Notes under the pieces: model-generated
What the model was told of the DNA's origin: nothing
Databases searched by the model: none
What the model saw: only the letters and a program-made list of their open reading frames with translations
Source of the DNA: Cryptomeria japonica
Taxonomy: Eukaryota; Streptophyta; Pinopsida; Cupressales; Cupressaceae
Length of the DNA stretch: 64,000 nucleotides
NCBI RefSeq assembly: GCF_030272615.1
Contig: NC_081405.1
Coordinates: 156,939,454-157,003,453 of the forward strand
Direction of reading: 5' to 3'
Part shown: positions 34,965 to 45,798 of the stretch, one piece after another
How the letters are laid out: each line of letters opens with the position of its first letter
Numbering within the stretch: the first letter of the stretch is position 1
Program-made: the position numbers and the translations under genes

Positions 34965-37235
34965 ACTTAATCAGAATCACGTCAAGAAATCACAAAAATG
35001 TGCTAGAATCTAACAAAAACGTGTTAAGAAGGACCAAAAATGCATTGAAGACATAACATACAAAAACCCTAAATTTGCAAAACCCTAGATGCAACAAAAA
35101 ATAGTAGATGTGCCAAAAACCTGTAAAAATGCATAAAAAAATTGAAGACTTGGATAAAAACGCAAACGCAATAGAAAAGACCATACAGGTAACAAAATTG
35201 GAAAATCATCACAAATTTCAAATCTACGAACCAACAATCACTAAAACATTAGAAAATAGGGACTAAAGTCCACCGAGCGTGCCAAAATGTATATCTTGGA
35301 ATTGGAAACTAAAATATTGTAAAAATTATTAGATTCAATCACATAAAACCTAGTTCTACAAGGAATCCAACATACATCAATTAAGAACCTAAAAACATGC
35401 AAATACAAAATAGAAAATGTTATACCTTCACATGCTCATAGGGTTTGATCTCCATTGTTTCCTATCCCCATTTATCTTTCTTGATATTATGATTGCTTTT
35501 AGATTTGTTTTGTGCACAAGAACTCAAAAGAGAATGGATGTGGTTGTATATGCAATTCAACAGAGTGTAGATTTTCACATTATACATAAATATGTCTTTG
35601 CATCATGTACTTTGCGTAATTGATATAGAGTATGAAGGTCTAATTAATACTCATATAAATTGATTGCTTCTCTTTCTTCCTTTGTAATATAGCTTAAGAA
35701 ATAATCAATAGATCCATTCCATAGTTGAATTGTTATACAGTGCTATTGAAGTATAAGTTTCATTGATTCAAATAGGTAATCACAAAAATTATATGGGAAT
35801 GTTTTAATTATGCATCAATAATGTTGAAACTTTGAGCTTGACTTTTGAATCGATAGTTGCCTACATTATTGTAAAAAATTTGATTCTTACTTCTACTCAA
35901 CTATTTATACCAACTAAATATTATTTTTGGCTTCTTATTATGATTTTATTTTTCACATATTATGAGTAGTTCAAAGTATCCATGAAGAAGAATTGCATCA
36001 TGAAAAATAATTGTGTATGATTCCAAGCCATGCAATGATTGATTCAAAAGAAAATATTTGTTACCTATTGTCATTGACCAAATACATATTTGTATTTTTA
36101 TCCATCTAGACAACCAACAAATATAAAATATATCTCTCCATACCCCATTTTCTTTTCTATTTGTACAAATGGCATTGTAAATATTCACATTTTGCATAGC
36201 TATGTTTCAACATCATATACCTTTTCTAATTCATATATAGTATAAGGGTCCAATTCATACTTACATGAATTAATTGCATTCGTTTCACCTTTTGCAAGGA
36301 AAATTAAAAAGTAATTAATCATTCCACTTCCCAATTAAATTGAGGTATAGCAAATTTGAAGGAGTAGCTCTAATGAGTCAAATAAGAAACAAGCACCAAC
36401 ATTGTACTTAAATGTATTAGTTTTGAATAATACTTCATTCTCAAATGCATTACAATCGCTACTACAAGATTGACTTTGGCTTTTAAACTAATACTTGTCT
36501 ACATCTATCATATGCATTCCTTATGTGTCTAATAGTGCTTGTAACCTTTTCATTTATTTGACAACAAAATAGTTTTCTTTATTCTAAAACCCAAAACATG
36601 ACTTACTAAACCACTTTGCCCCTCGGCTCCTCATGTTTTGCAATATACAAATGATATTGTTATCACATTCCTATCAAGATTGAAGTTATCGGAGTTTACC
36701 TTCTATCATGTATCTAGTTTTATGTTTTATGCATATTCTACAATTGTGACAATATTTCTCAAGATCACTCTAATCTTACACTATTGTGTTACTAAAAAAT
36801 TTAATATGTTAAATAGATTCAATATTGATACATATCAATAATTTTCTAATCAATTATAATATTCAATGCTCTAATTATTTATTTCTATATGAAATCAAAT
36901 TTGTGACATAATTAGAGAATTATAGTTGTTATTCTATGCATTTTAAAAACAATACAATCGCATCAAAACACTTGAATACTAACAAATAATTTTGTATATA
37001 TTATCACTCATTAAATAAAATTATAATACTATATATAATATTACATTGTATACTAATATTACGATGCATCGGCATCTCTATTCATAGGAAATCTTATATT
37101 GCTAGAAACACTTCCTATTTCAATTGTAGTTGTGCTTTCATTTGTTGTTGAAGTTTTGGTGTCCCTACACAAGGAATTTTTATGCAACTTTGGCCAAGTA
37201 AGGAGCTATTTGGTAGACGGGGGTATGTCCAATTT
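34965..37235 (+). repeat. Segmental tandem duplication, copy 1 (uninterrupted)
   Basis: 2,271 bp of non-coding sequence. It is repeated head-to-tail starting at 37,236, where the copy-1 end (GTATGTCCAATTTC) is joined to the copy-1 start (ACTTAATxAGAATCA). It carries uninterrupted counterparts of the three insertion sites found in copy 2. No gene is visible in it. Confidence 0.88.
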
Positions 37236-37650
37236 CACTTAATTAGAATCATGTCAAGAAATCACAAAAATGTGCCAGAATCTAACAAAAACGTGTTAAG
37301 AAGGACCAAAAATGCGTTGAAGACAACATACAAAAACCCTAAATTTGCAAAACCCTAGACGTGACACAAAATCGTAGATATGCAAAAAACCTGTAAAAAT
37401 GTGTAAAAAAATCGAAGACTTGGATAAAAATGCAAACGCAATGAAAAAGACCATAGAGGTCACAAAATTGGAAAATCATCACAAATTTCAGATCTGTGAA
37501 CCTGCAATCACTAAAACATTAGAAAATAGGGACTAAAGTCCCACCGGGTGTGCCAAAATGTATATGCTAGAATTGGAACTACAATATTATAAAACTTATT
37601 AGATTCAACCACATAAAATCTAGTTCTACAAGGAATCCAACATACACCAA

Positions 37651-37655
37651 TGAAG
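37651..37655. repeat. Target site duplication of element F, left copy
   Basis: TGAAG is repeated at 43,668-43,672. The empty site in copy 1 (about 35,373) reads TTAAG within otherwise matching flanks. Confidence 0.93.
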
Positions 37656-38213
37656 TGTTGGGAAAAATGGTGTCTCAACCTTGCATTTATGCGAGGTTAC
37701 TATTTATAGTAAGTTTTTATTTGAGCACGAAATGGTGCGAAACTCTCCCTGAAGCTTCTGGTTGGCTAGATAAGCATTCCGGTAAAGTTGCGTCGCAAGG
37801 TCACAGCTAGTTTTGAAGATATTAAAGTTTTCGTCTTGGAGGGGTGCAATAAAATGTTTAAACTTAATTTTGGGGACTTTAGAGGCTCCGAAACGCCCTG
37901 AAAAGTTGTCGTAACCGGTGAAGCGGGTTATGAGGTGATAGAGCACTTCGCGAGCTTTCCAACGCTTCAAACGGTTCATCAATCGGACACCCGGTTCTCA
38001 AGTTATGGCCTCCGGAAGTTTGTACTCCTGAAATAGGAAAAATAATTTGTATCGAATACATAAATGAGCTGTAAAAGGGAGCGACACGTGTTGATGTGTG
38101 CTTTAACATGTCATAGGGCATCTAGAAGGGAGATAAGGTCAGCTACACCTTATTGGGTGGTTTTAGCCCATGGTTTTGTAATATCGTTTGACGGTTTCTT
38201 GTATTGTATCTCC

Positions 38214-38220
38214 TATTTAT
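38214..38220 (+). promoter_or_regulatory. Candidate TATA box of element F
   Basis: TATTTAT lies about 130 bp before the AATAAA signal at 38,349-38,354 and in the expected U3 region. It is a suggestion from position and composition only. A second A+T-rich candidate lies near 37,691. Confidence 0.35.
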
Positions 38221-38348
38221 GAGGTGTGTGAGATAGAGGTTGTGTGTAAGAGTCTTATGGCTATTGAGTTGCCTCTGAATCTCTGATTAGTACTACTCCT
38301 GCGAAGAGCTTGCTCTGCAAGTATTTTGTAATCTATTTTTGATTGCTG

Positions 38349-38354
38349 AATAAA
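38349..38354 (+). promoter_or_regulatory. Candidate polyadenylation signal in the LTR of F
   Basis: AATAAA is followed by a G/T-rich stretch, which fits an R-region poly(A) signal. The 3' LTR copy is at about 43,467-43,472 and would be the one used to end the transcript. Confidence 0.45.
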
Positions 38355-38551
38355 ATATTGAGCTGCTTTTGGAGGGTGGGGTTTTTCTCCCGAAAGGGTT
38401 TTCCCCACGTAAATCATTGTGTTGTGGTATGATTGCTATTATATCTATTTCTATTTTCTGTAACTGTTGTAATGATCTGAAAAAGTTTTGCATTACCCTC
38501 CTCTCAAGGTTAGTGTAGGAAGTTGTTTCCGCTACTTAACTTCCTTACAAG

Positions 38552-38564
38552 TGGTATCAGAGCC
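38552..38564 (+). other. Primer binding site of element F
   Basis: TGGTATCAGAGCC lies two bases after the 5' LTR and is an exact tRNA-Met-type site. Confidence 0.93.
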
Positions 38565-38673
38565 TGATCACCTTTGGTTTCAATTGTGGGCAGTTGGGTT
38601 TTTTGAGCTAATCCAGATTTGAGTGGGAGCTTGTGCAGAAGATACTTTTTGATCTTGTTGCAGGAATATTCAG

Positions 38674-41600
38674 ATGGCGAGTTCATCAGGGAGAATAGAG
38701 GTGGAGAAATTTAATGGAAGTAATTTTGAGATGTGGAAGCTAAAGATGGAAGATCTGCTAATAGATCGAGATCTTTGGGATGCTGTTGATGCGAATGTCC
38801 AAAGGCCCTCAGATCCTACTGCGGCAGCTCAGTATGATGTTATGGACCGAAAAGCCAAAGGTCTAATCAGACTGTGCCTGGCAGACTCTGTTCTAATCAA
38901 TGTCCATGAAGAGAACTCTGCAAAGAAGCTATGGACTAAGCTTGGTGAGATGTATCAAGTGAAATCTTTATTAAATCAAATTTTCTTAAGAAAGAAATTG
39001 TATTCCTTGAAGATGGAAGAGGGTGGACGAATTGCAGACCACCTAGAAGCATTCAATATGATTGTGGCTCAATTAGTATCTGTCGGTGTTAAGATGGACG
39101 AGGAGGAGAAATGTCAGATCTTGCTTTGTTCTTTGCCTGATTCGTGGGATTCTCTTGTTATGGCTATCGGTAGTACTTCTGTTGTTTTGAAATCTGAAGA
39201 TGTGGTGGGTGCCCTACTCGGTGAAGAGATGCGAAGGAAGGTATCCATCAGTTCAAAGGAAGCCCTAACCATTCGTGGAAGACCTAAGGAGAAAGGCAAG
39301 AAGAATGAGAAGCGCGGCAAGTCCAAATCCAAAGGGAGATCGAAATCTCCTGGAAAGTCCAAAGTCATTTGCTGGAATTGCGGTAAACCGGGTCACATCC
39401 GTAAGGACTGCAAAGAAGAAAAGAAGAAGAAAAAGAAAAAGTTCGATTCTGATTCTGAGTCCGACAAGGAAGATGGTGATACATTTATTGCGGCTTTGGC
39501 GACTCATGCAAGTAATGATGCCTGGCTAATTGACTCAGGTGCATCTTTTCATATGACTTCCAATAGAGATTGGTTTTCTGAATATGAAGGATTTAATGGA
39601 GGTAAGGTGTACTTGGGTGATGATTCACATTTAGACATTGTTGGTCGAGGTAAAATTAGAATCAGGTTTTCTGATGGTAGAATAAAAAGGATTAATGGTG
39701 TGTTGCATATCCCTGGATTAAAACGAAACCTGTTATCTGTGAGCAAACTAATAGATGCAGGTGTGCAGGTAGTCTTTTCTGAAACAGGATGTAAGATGAT
39801 TAAGGGTGCTATGGTAGTTGTTAGAGGTGTCAGGTTTGGCACTTTGTATAAGCTTGAAGCATACACTATTGAGTGTAATAGCACTTCTGTAAAAAGTAAA
39901 TCTGTGGATACCTCACTGGAAGATTTGAAGGTTTCACCTTCAGCAGATGGAAATGGTTTTTGGGTACCTAAGGGTGCACTTTCATCTGAAGCAAAGTTAC
40001 CTGCAGAGAAGACTATGTTATGGCACCAGAGACTTGGCCACATTGGAGAAAAGGGTCTAAGTACCTTGAAAAATAAAAATCTTGTTGAAGGTTTGAATGA
40101 CTGTAATCTTGACTTTGATTTTTGTGAGCATTGCATTTATGGAAAACAAAACCGCGTTCAGTTTTACTCGAGTTCTCATAAAACTTGTGGTGTTTTGGAT
40201 CTTATCCATTCTGATGTGTTTGGTCCAGTAGATGTCTCTTCGATTGGAAAATCCACATATTATGTTTCATTTATTGATGATTTTAGTAGAAGGACATGGG
40301 TTTATTTTCTAAAGAGTAAATCTGAAGTTTTTAGTCGTTTTAAAGAATTTAAAGCAATGGTTGAGTTGCAGACTGGAAAGAAAATAAAATGTTTGAGAAC
40401 TGATAATGGCGGTGAGTTTTGCTCTAATGATTTTGATAGATTCTGTAAAGACTGTGGAATTAACAGGCAGAAGACAACTCCGTATTCTCCACAGCAGAAT
40501 GGAGTTGCAGAAAGAATGAACAGGACACTGATGGAAAAGGCTAGGAGTATGTTGAGTGGTGCTGGTCTTGAACAAAAGTTTTGGGCTGAAGCTATTGCCA
40601 CTGCTTGCTACCTGATTAACAGGTCTCCTACATCAGCTCTTGTTGATAAAACACCTATGGAAGCATGGTCAGGTCACAAGCCTTCATTGAGACATCTTAG
40701 AGTTTTTGGTTGCGAGGCATATGCACATGTGCCAAAGGAGAAGCGAACAAAGTTGGAGAACAAGGCTGTGAAATGTATCTTCATCGGGTATAGTTATGGT
40801 GTGAAAGGATACAAGCTTTGGGACCCTGTTGCACAAAAGGTAATTCACAGTAGAAGTGTTATTTTTAGAGAAATTAAGTCTCCTTCTATTACATTGCAGC
40901 CAGAACAGACTAAAAAAGAAGATGTGATTCAACTTCCTTCTACACCTGAAAGAGTTGAATCAAGACCCCTAGATAGGCAAGAATTTGAGGAGAGCTCGTC
41001 TAGCTCTGAATCTTCAGAAGAGGAGGAAGAACCTCCAACTCAGCTTGTTCGAAGGTCTACAAGACATAGACAACCACCTGAAAGGTATTCACCTGATGAT
41101 TGGAGATGTATTTTTGCTCTGAATACTAGTGTGGATGAACCGAAATCTGTAGAAGAGGCATTAGGTATGAATGATGCAGAATCCTGGAAGATTGCTATGG
41201 AGGAAGAAATGGCAGCTTTGAAAAAGAATGATACATGGGATCTTGTACCATTGCTTGAAGGACAAAAACCTGTTGGTTGTAAATGGGTGTTCAAGAAAAA
41301 GATTGGTTCAGATGGAAGCATTGAGAAGTATAAAGCAAGGTTGGTTGCAAAAGGCTACTCTCAGGTTGAGGGTGTTGATTACGGTGAGATATTTTCTCCT
41401 GTTGCAAAAATGACGTCAATTAGATTTTTGCTTTCTATTGCTACTGCTTATGATTTAGAGGTTGAGCAAATGGATGTGAAAACTGCTTTCCTTCATGGTG
41501 ATTTGGAGGAAGATATTTATATGACACAGCCGGAGCACTATGTGGTGAAAGGCAAAAGTAATTTGGTCTGTAAATTGAAGAAATCTTTGTATGGCCTCAA

Positions 41601-42717
41601 ACAAAGTCCTAGGATGTGGTACCAGAAATTTGATACATATGTGTTGAGTTTGAGATTTGAACGTTCTAAATCAGATCACTGTGTTTATTATAAATCTTAT
41701 GGTGATCATTTCTTATTCATTGCATTGTATGTTGATGATATGTTATTCATTGGTAAAGGGAAAGGTATGATTTCAGAACTGAAGTCTCAGCTCGCTGCTA
41801 AATTTGAAATGAAAGATCTTGGTGCAGCAAAGCACATTCTTGGGATGGAAATTAGAAGAGATAGGGCGAACAGAAAGCTATGGCTAGGCCAGAGTAAGTA
41901 TGTGAATTCAGTGTTACAGAGGTTCAACATGCAGAATTGTAGACCATTGAGTGTTCCTTTTACAGTTGGAACGAAACTATCTGTTTCAGATTGTCCTACA
42001 TCCCCTTTGGAGATGGAAGACATGAGCAGAGTGCCTTACCAGAGTGCAGTTGGAAGCTTGATGTATGCTATGGTCTGTACTAGACCAGATATTGCCCAAG
42101 CAGTGGGAGTACTTTCTAGATATATGTCTAATCCTGGTAGAGTTCATTGGGATGCAGTCAAAAGAGTCTTCAGATATTTGAAGGGTACTTCAGAGTATTC
42201 TTTGTGTTATCATGGTAATTCAGTTGGAGACATGACTTCCCTTGATATCCATGGTTATGTAGATTCAGATTGGGCAGGTGATATTGATAGCAGAAGATCC
42301 ACCAGTGCTTATGTGTTTACTTTGTTTGGTGGTGCAATTAGTTGGATGAGTAAGCGACAGGCTGTGGTTGCTTTATCCACTACTGAAGCAGAGTATATGG
42401 CAGCTACTCATGCTTGTAAAGAGGCCATTTGGCTTAAGAGACTGTGTTCGGATATTGGAATAAAACAAGGTACAGTGACAGTTTACTGTGACAGTCAGAG
42501 TGCAATTAGCCTAGCTAAGAACCCGACATTTCATGCCCGGACCAAACATATTGATGTTCAGTATCATTTTGTTAGAGATATGGTCGAAGATGGTAGGGTG
42601 AAGCTGGTTAAGGTGGACACTTTGATGAATGTTGCAGATGCTTTAACTAAGGCTGTGAGCACAGAGAAGTTCAGATGGTGTTCAGAGTCTATGGGCCTTA
42701 TGGCCCCTAGCAATTGA
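38674..42717 (+). CDS. copia F Gag-Pol polyprotein (intact, 1,347 aa)
   Basis: A single open frame encodes capsid, enzymes and integration machinery, acting in a cytoplasmic particle and then the nucleus. The Gag amino end (VEKFNGSNFEMWKLKMEDLL) is UBN2-like. The knuckle CWNCGKPGHIRKDC is at 233-246. The protease has DSG at 287-289. The integrase zinc-binding region begins WHQRLGH at 450, and the integrase acids are D514, D577 and E613, with 35 residues between the last two. RT has D934 (QMDVKTAFLHG) and YVDD at 1019-1022. RNase H has VDSDWAGD near 1197, TEAE near 1237-1240 and YCDSQSA with D1273. The start is chosen at ATG 38674, 110 bases after the primer site. No frameshift separates Gag and Pol. 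No key residue is missing. Confidence 0.96.
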   Translation: MASSSGRIEVEKFNGSNFEMWKLKMEDLLIDRDLWDAVDANVQRPSDPTAAAQYDVMDRKAKGLIRLCLADSVLINVHEENSAKKLWTKLGEMYQVKSLLNQIFLRKKLYSLKMEEGGRIADHLEAFNMIVAQLVSVGVKMDEEEKCQILLCSLPDSWDSLVMAIGSTSVVLKSEDVVGALLGEEMRRKVSISSKEALTIRGRPKEKGKKNEKRGKSKSKGRSKSPGKSKVICWNCGKPGHIRKDCKEEKKKKKKKFDSDSESDKEDGDTFIAALATHASNDAWLIDSGASFHMTSNRDWFSEYEGFNGGKVYLGDDSHLDIVGRGKIRIRFSDGRIKRINGVLHIPGLKRNLLSVSKLIDAGVQVVFSETGCKMIKGAMVVVRGVRFGTLYKLEAYTIECNSTSVKSKSVDTSLEDLKVSPSADGNGFWVPKGALSSEAKLPAEKTMLWHQRLGHIGEKGLSTLKNKNLVEGLNDCNLDFDFCEHCIYGKQNRVQFYSSSHKTCGVLDLIHSDVFGPVDVSSIGKSTYYVSFIDDFSRRTWVYFLKSKSEVFSRFKEFKAMVELQTGKKIKCLRTDNGGEFCSNDFDRFCKDCGINRQKTTPYSPQQNGVAERMNRTLMEKARSMLSGAGLEQKFWAEAIATACYLINRSPTSALVDKTPMEAWSGHKPSLRHLRVFGCEAYAHVPKEKRTKLENKAVKCIFIGYSYGVKGYKLWDPVAQKVIHSRSVIFREIKSPSITLQPEQTKKEDVIQLPSTPERVESRPLDRQEFEESSSSSESSEEEEEPPTQLVRRSTRHRQPPERYSPDDWRCIFALNTSVDEPKSVEEALGMNDAESWKIAMEEEMAALKKNDTWDLVPLLEGQKPVGCKWVFKKKIGSDGSIEKYKARLVAKGYSQVEGVDYGEIFSPVAKMTSIRFLLSIATAYDLEVEQMDVKTAFLHGDLEEDIYMTQPEHYVVKGKSNLVCKLKKSLYGLKQSPRMWYQKFDTYVLSLRFERSKSDHCVYYKSYGDHFLFIALYVDDMLFIGKGKGMISELKSQLAAKFEMKDLGAAKHILGMEIRRDRANRKLWLGQSKYVNSVLQRFNMQNCRPLSVPFTVGTKLSVSDCPTSPLEMEDMSRVPYQSAVGSLMYAMVCTRPDIAQAVGVLSRYMSNPGRVHWDAVKRVFRYLKGTSEYSLCYHGNSVGDMTSLDIHGYVDSDWAGDIDSRRSTSAYVFTLFGGAISWMSKRQAVVALSTTEAEYMAATHACKEAIWLKRLCSDIGIKQGTVTVYCDSQSAISLAKNPTFHARTKHIDVQYHFVRDMVEDGRVKLVKVDTLMNVADALTKAVSTEKFRWCSESMGLMAPSN

Positions 42718-42757
42718 TTCATTGTGTTGACATTCCCTTCCGCTCATGCAAGGTGTT

Positions 42758-42773
42758 CGACAAGTGGGAGATT
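42758..42773 (+). other. Polypurine tract of element F
   Basis: AAGTGGGAGATT directly precedes the TGTTGGG start of the 3' LTR. It is shorter and less purine-pure than the tracts of A, C and D. Confidence 0.75.
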
Positions 42774-43667
42774 TGTTGGGAAAAATGGTGTCTCAACCTT
42801 GCATTTATGCGAGGTTACTATTTATAGTAAGTTTTTATTTGAGCACGAAATGGTGCGAAACTCTCCCTGAAGCTTCTGGTTGGCTAGATAAGCATTCCGG
42901 TAAAGTTGCGTCGCAAGGTCACAGCTAGTTTTGAAGATATTAAAGTTTTCGTCTTGGAGGGGTGCAATAAAATGTTTAAACTTAATTTTGGGGACTTTAG
43001 AGGCTCCGAAACGCCCTGAAAAGTTGTCGTAACCGGCGAAGCGGGTTACGAGGTGATAGAGCACTTCGCGAGCTTTCCAACGCTTCAAACGGTTCGTCAA
43101 TCGGACACCCGGTTCTCAAGTTATGGCCTCCGGAAGTTTGTACTCCTGAAATAGGAAAAATAATTTGTATCGAATACATAAATGAGCTGTAAAAGGGAGC
43201 GACACGTGTTGATGTGTGCTTTAACATGTCATAGGGCATCTAGAAGGGAGATAAGGTCGGCTACACCTTATTGGGTGGTTTTAGCCCATGGTTTTGTAAT
43301 ACCGTTTGACGGTTTCTTGTATTGTATCTCCTATTTATGAGGTGTGTGAGATAGAGGTTGTGTGTAAGAGTCTTATGGCTATTGAGTTGCCTCTGAATCT
43401 CTGATTAGTACTACTCCTGCGAAGAGCTTGCTCTGCAAGTATTTTGTAATCTATTTTTGATTGCTGAATAAAATATTGAGCTGCTTTTGGAGGGTGGGGT
43501 TTTTCTCCCGAAAGGGTTTTCCCCACGTAAATCATTGTGTTGTGGTATGATTGCTATTATATCTATTTCTATTTTCTGTAACTGTTGTAATGATCTGAAA
43601 AAGTTTTGCATTACCCTCCTCTCAAGGTTAGTGTAGGAAGTTGTTTCCGCTACTTAACTTCCTTACA
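42774..43667 (+). repeat. 3' LTR of element F
   Basis: 894 bp, about 99.4 percent identical to the 5' LTR (five differences counted by eye). The TGAAG target copy follows at 43,668-43,672. Confidence 0.96.
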
Positions 43668-43846
43668 TGAAGAACCTAAAAACATGCAAATACAAAATAG
43701 AAAATGTTATACCTTCACATGCTCATAGGGTTTGATCTCCATTGTTTCTTATTCCCATTGATCTTTCTTGATATTATGATTGCTCTTAGATTTGTTTTGA
43801 GCACAAAAACTCAATAGAGAATGGATGTGTATGCAGTTCAACATAG

Positions 43847-44323
43847 TGTAGATACTTGATTTGATTGATTGATATCATAGGATAGGAAAATGATCTTTTT
43901 TATAGAGACCACCCTAGAAATGGAGGGCTAGGACTAAGAGGTGGAAGGATAAATTGTTGGCTCAAAATAAAGGGTAGGACTGGAAAACAGGAAAATATTA
44001 AAGAGATAATTAAAGGTAAACTAAGAGATGAATGACACTTGTCATGGAGGAAAAAAGCTAATGAATTAATTAAATAAATAAAGACTTATTTAATTAATAG
44101 AAGAGGTGGGACCAATTAAAATAAATAAAATATTTATTTAATTTAGGGAAAGGATAAATTAAATAAATAAATAAAAATTATTTAAATGGGGAAAGGCTAG
44201 AAGAAGATTAGTGAATTAATTAGATAAATAAAAATCTATTTCATTAATAGAAGGCTTAGGATAAAATAATTAAATAACTGATATATTTATTTAATTAGGC
44301 TGGGACAATTTTAGGTGTCTACA
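43847..44323 (-). mobile_element. 477-bp solo-LTR-like insertion in duplication copy 2
   Basis: The segment is absent from copy 1, which reads straight through near 35,560. It begins TGTAGA and ends TCTACA, an LTR-like TG...CA with 6-bp inverted ends. On the minus strand the start TGTAGACACCTAAAATTGTC looks like a gypsy-type LTR start, hence the proposed orientation. No clean 5-bp target duplication is seen. A non-autonomous DNA element is the alternative. It contains five A+T palindromes. Confidence 0.6.
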
Positions 44324-45431
44324 AGTATTATAGATTTTCACATTATACATAAATATGTCTTTGCATCCTGTACTTTGTGTAATTGATATAGAGCATGAAG
44401 ATCTAATTAATACTCATATAAATATGTCTTCCTTTGTAATATAGCTTAAGAAATAATCAATAGATCCATTTCATAGTTGAATTGTTATATAGTGCTATTG
44501 AAGTAGAAGTTCTACTGGTTCAAATAGGCAATCACAAAAAATTGTATGGGAATGTTTTAATTCTACACAGTCCTTTGTTTCTTAATGCATCAATAATGTT
44601 GAAACTTTGAGCCTGACTTTTGAATTGATATTTGCCTACATTATTTAACAAATTTGATTCTTACTTCTACTCAGTTATTTATCCCAGCTAAATATTATTT
44701 TTGGCTTCTTGATATGATTGTATATTTCACATATTATGAGTGGTTCAAAGTATCCATGAAGAGGAATTACATCATGAAAAATAATTGTGTATGATTCCAA
44801 GCCATGCAATGATCAAGATTGAAAAGAAAATATTTGTTACCTATTGGCATTGACCAAATACATATTTGTATTTTTAGCCATCTAGACAACCAACAAATAT
44901 AAAATACATCTCTCCATAGTCCAATTTCTTTTCTATTTGTAGAAATGGCATTGTAAATATTCACATTTTACATAGCTATGTTTCAACATCATATACCTTT
45001 TGTAATTCATATATAGTATAAGGGTCCAATTCACACTTACATGAATTAAGTGCATTTGTTTCACCTTTTGCAAGGAAAATTAAAAAGTAATTAATCATTC
45101 CACATCCCAATTGAATTGAGGTATAACAAAGTTGAAGCAGTAGCTCTAATGAGTCAAATAAGAAACAAGCACCAACATGTACTTAAATGTATTAGTTTTG
45201 AATAATACTTTGTTCTCGAATGCATTATAATCGCTACTACAAGATTGACTTTGGCTTTTTTAAACTAATACTTGTCTACATCTATCATATGCATTCATTA
45301 TGTGTCTAATAGTGCTTGTAACCTTTTCATTTATTTGAAACAAAATAGTTTTATTTATTCTAAAACCCAAAACATGACTTACTAAATCACTTTGCCTATT
45401 GGCTATTCAATCTATATAAAGATATCCTTTT

Positions 45432-45785
45432 TGTTAGAGTTATCTTGTATTAGCTAATAATTACTTATTTAATTATTAGTCTATTATACTCTACGCTTAA
45501 GCTAAACTTAGGCATTTTAATAATATTGTAGGTATTTAATAATTATTCTAATTATTAAATACTCTTTATCCCTTTAGGGTTTCTTTAGGGTTGCACATCT
45601 TTAGGATTTCTATTCTCCTGTCATAAGGATTATATTGTAACTTTTCTTTTTCATATCCCTCTCTGAAATGATAATCTTTTCTTCAAAGCCTTTTTTGTGT
45701 TTTGTCTCCAATCTTCTCTTGTGAGAGGTATTTTGCTTGCAGATGCTCTTGGGATCTCAGAAGTTGTACTTTCTCAACTTCTTCA
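45432..45785 (+). repeat. 5' LTR of element G
   Basis: 354 bp, TGTTAGAG to CAACTTCTTCA, directly followed by the primer site. Confidence 0.92.
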
Positions 45786-45798
45786 TGGTATCAGAGCC
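45786..45798 (+). other. Primer binding site of element G
   Basis: TGGTATCAGAGCC directly abuts the LTR end. Confidence 0.92.

Larger units (their letters stand above)
37656..38549 (+). repeat. 5' LTR of element F
   Basis: 894 bp, TGTTGGG to CCTTACA. It differs from the 3' LTR at 37,919, 37,931, 37,978, 38,141 and 38,184, and at each it has T or A where the 3' LTR has C or G. Confidence 0.96.
37656..43667 (+). mobile_element. Intact Ty1/copia retrotransposon F
   Basis: A 6,012-bp element with two 894-bp LTRs, a primer site, one uninterrupted 1,347-aa Gag-Pol, a polypurine tract and a perfect TGAAG target duplication. The LTRs differ at only five positions, all transitions. Everything needed for autonomous copia transposition is present in sequence. 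The protein is of the Tnt1-like (Tork) type, judged from memory of family motifs. It is the youngest insertion in the window. Confidence 0.96.

Noticed and set aside
37704-38493. Antisense ORFs inside the LTRs of F, repeated identically at 42,822-43,611
   Set aside because: They occur twice only because the LTR is duplicated; they have no protein family features and oppose the element's transcription.
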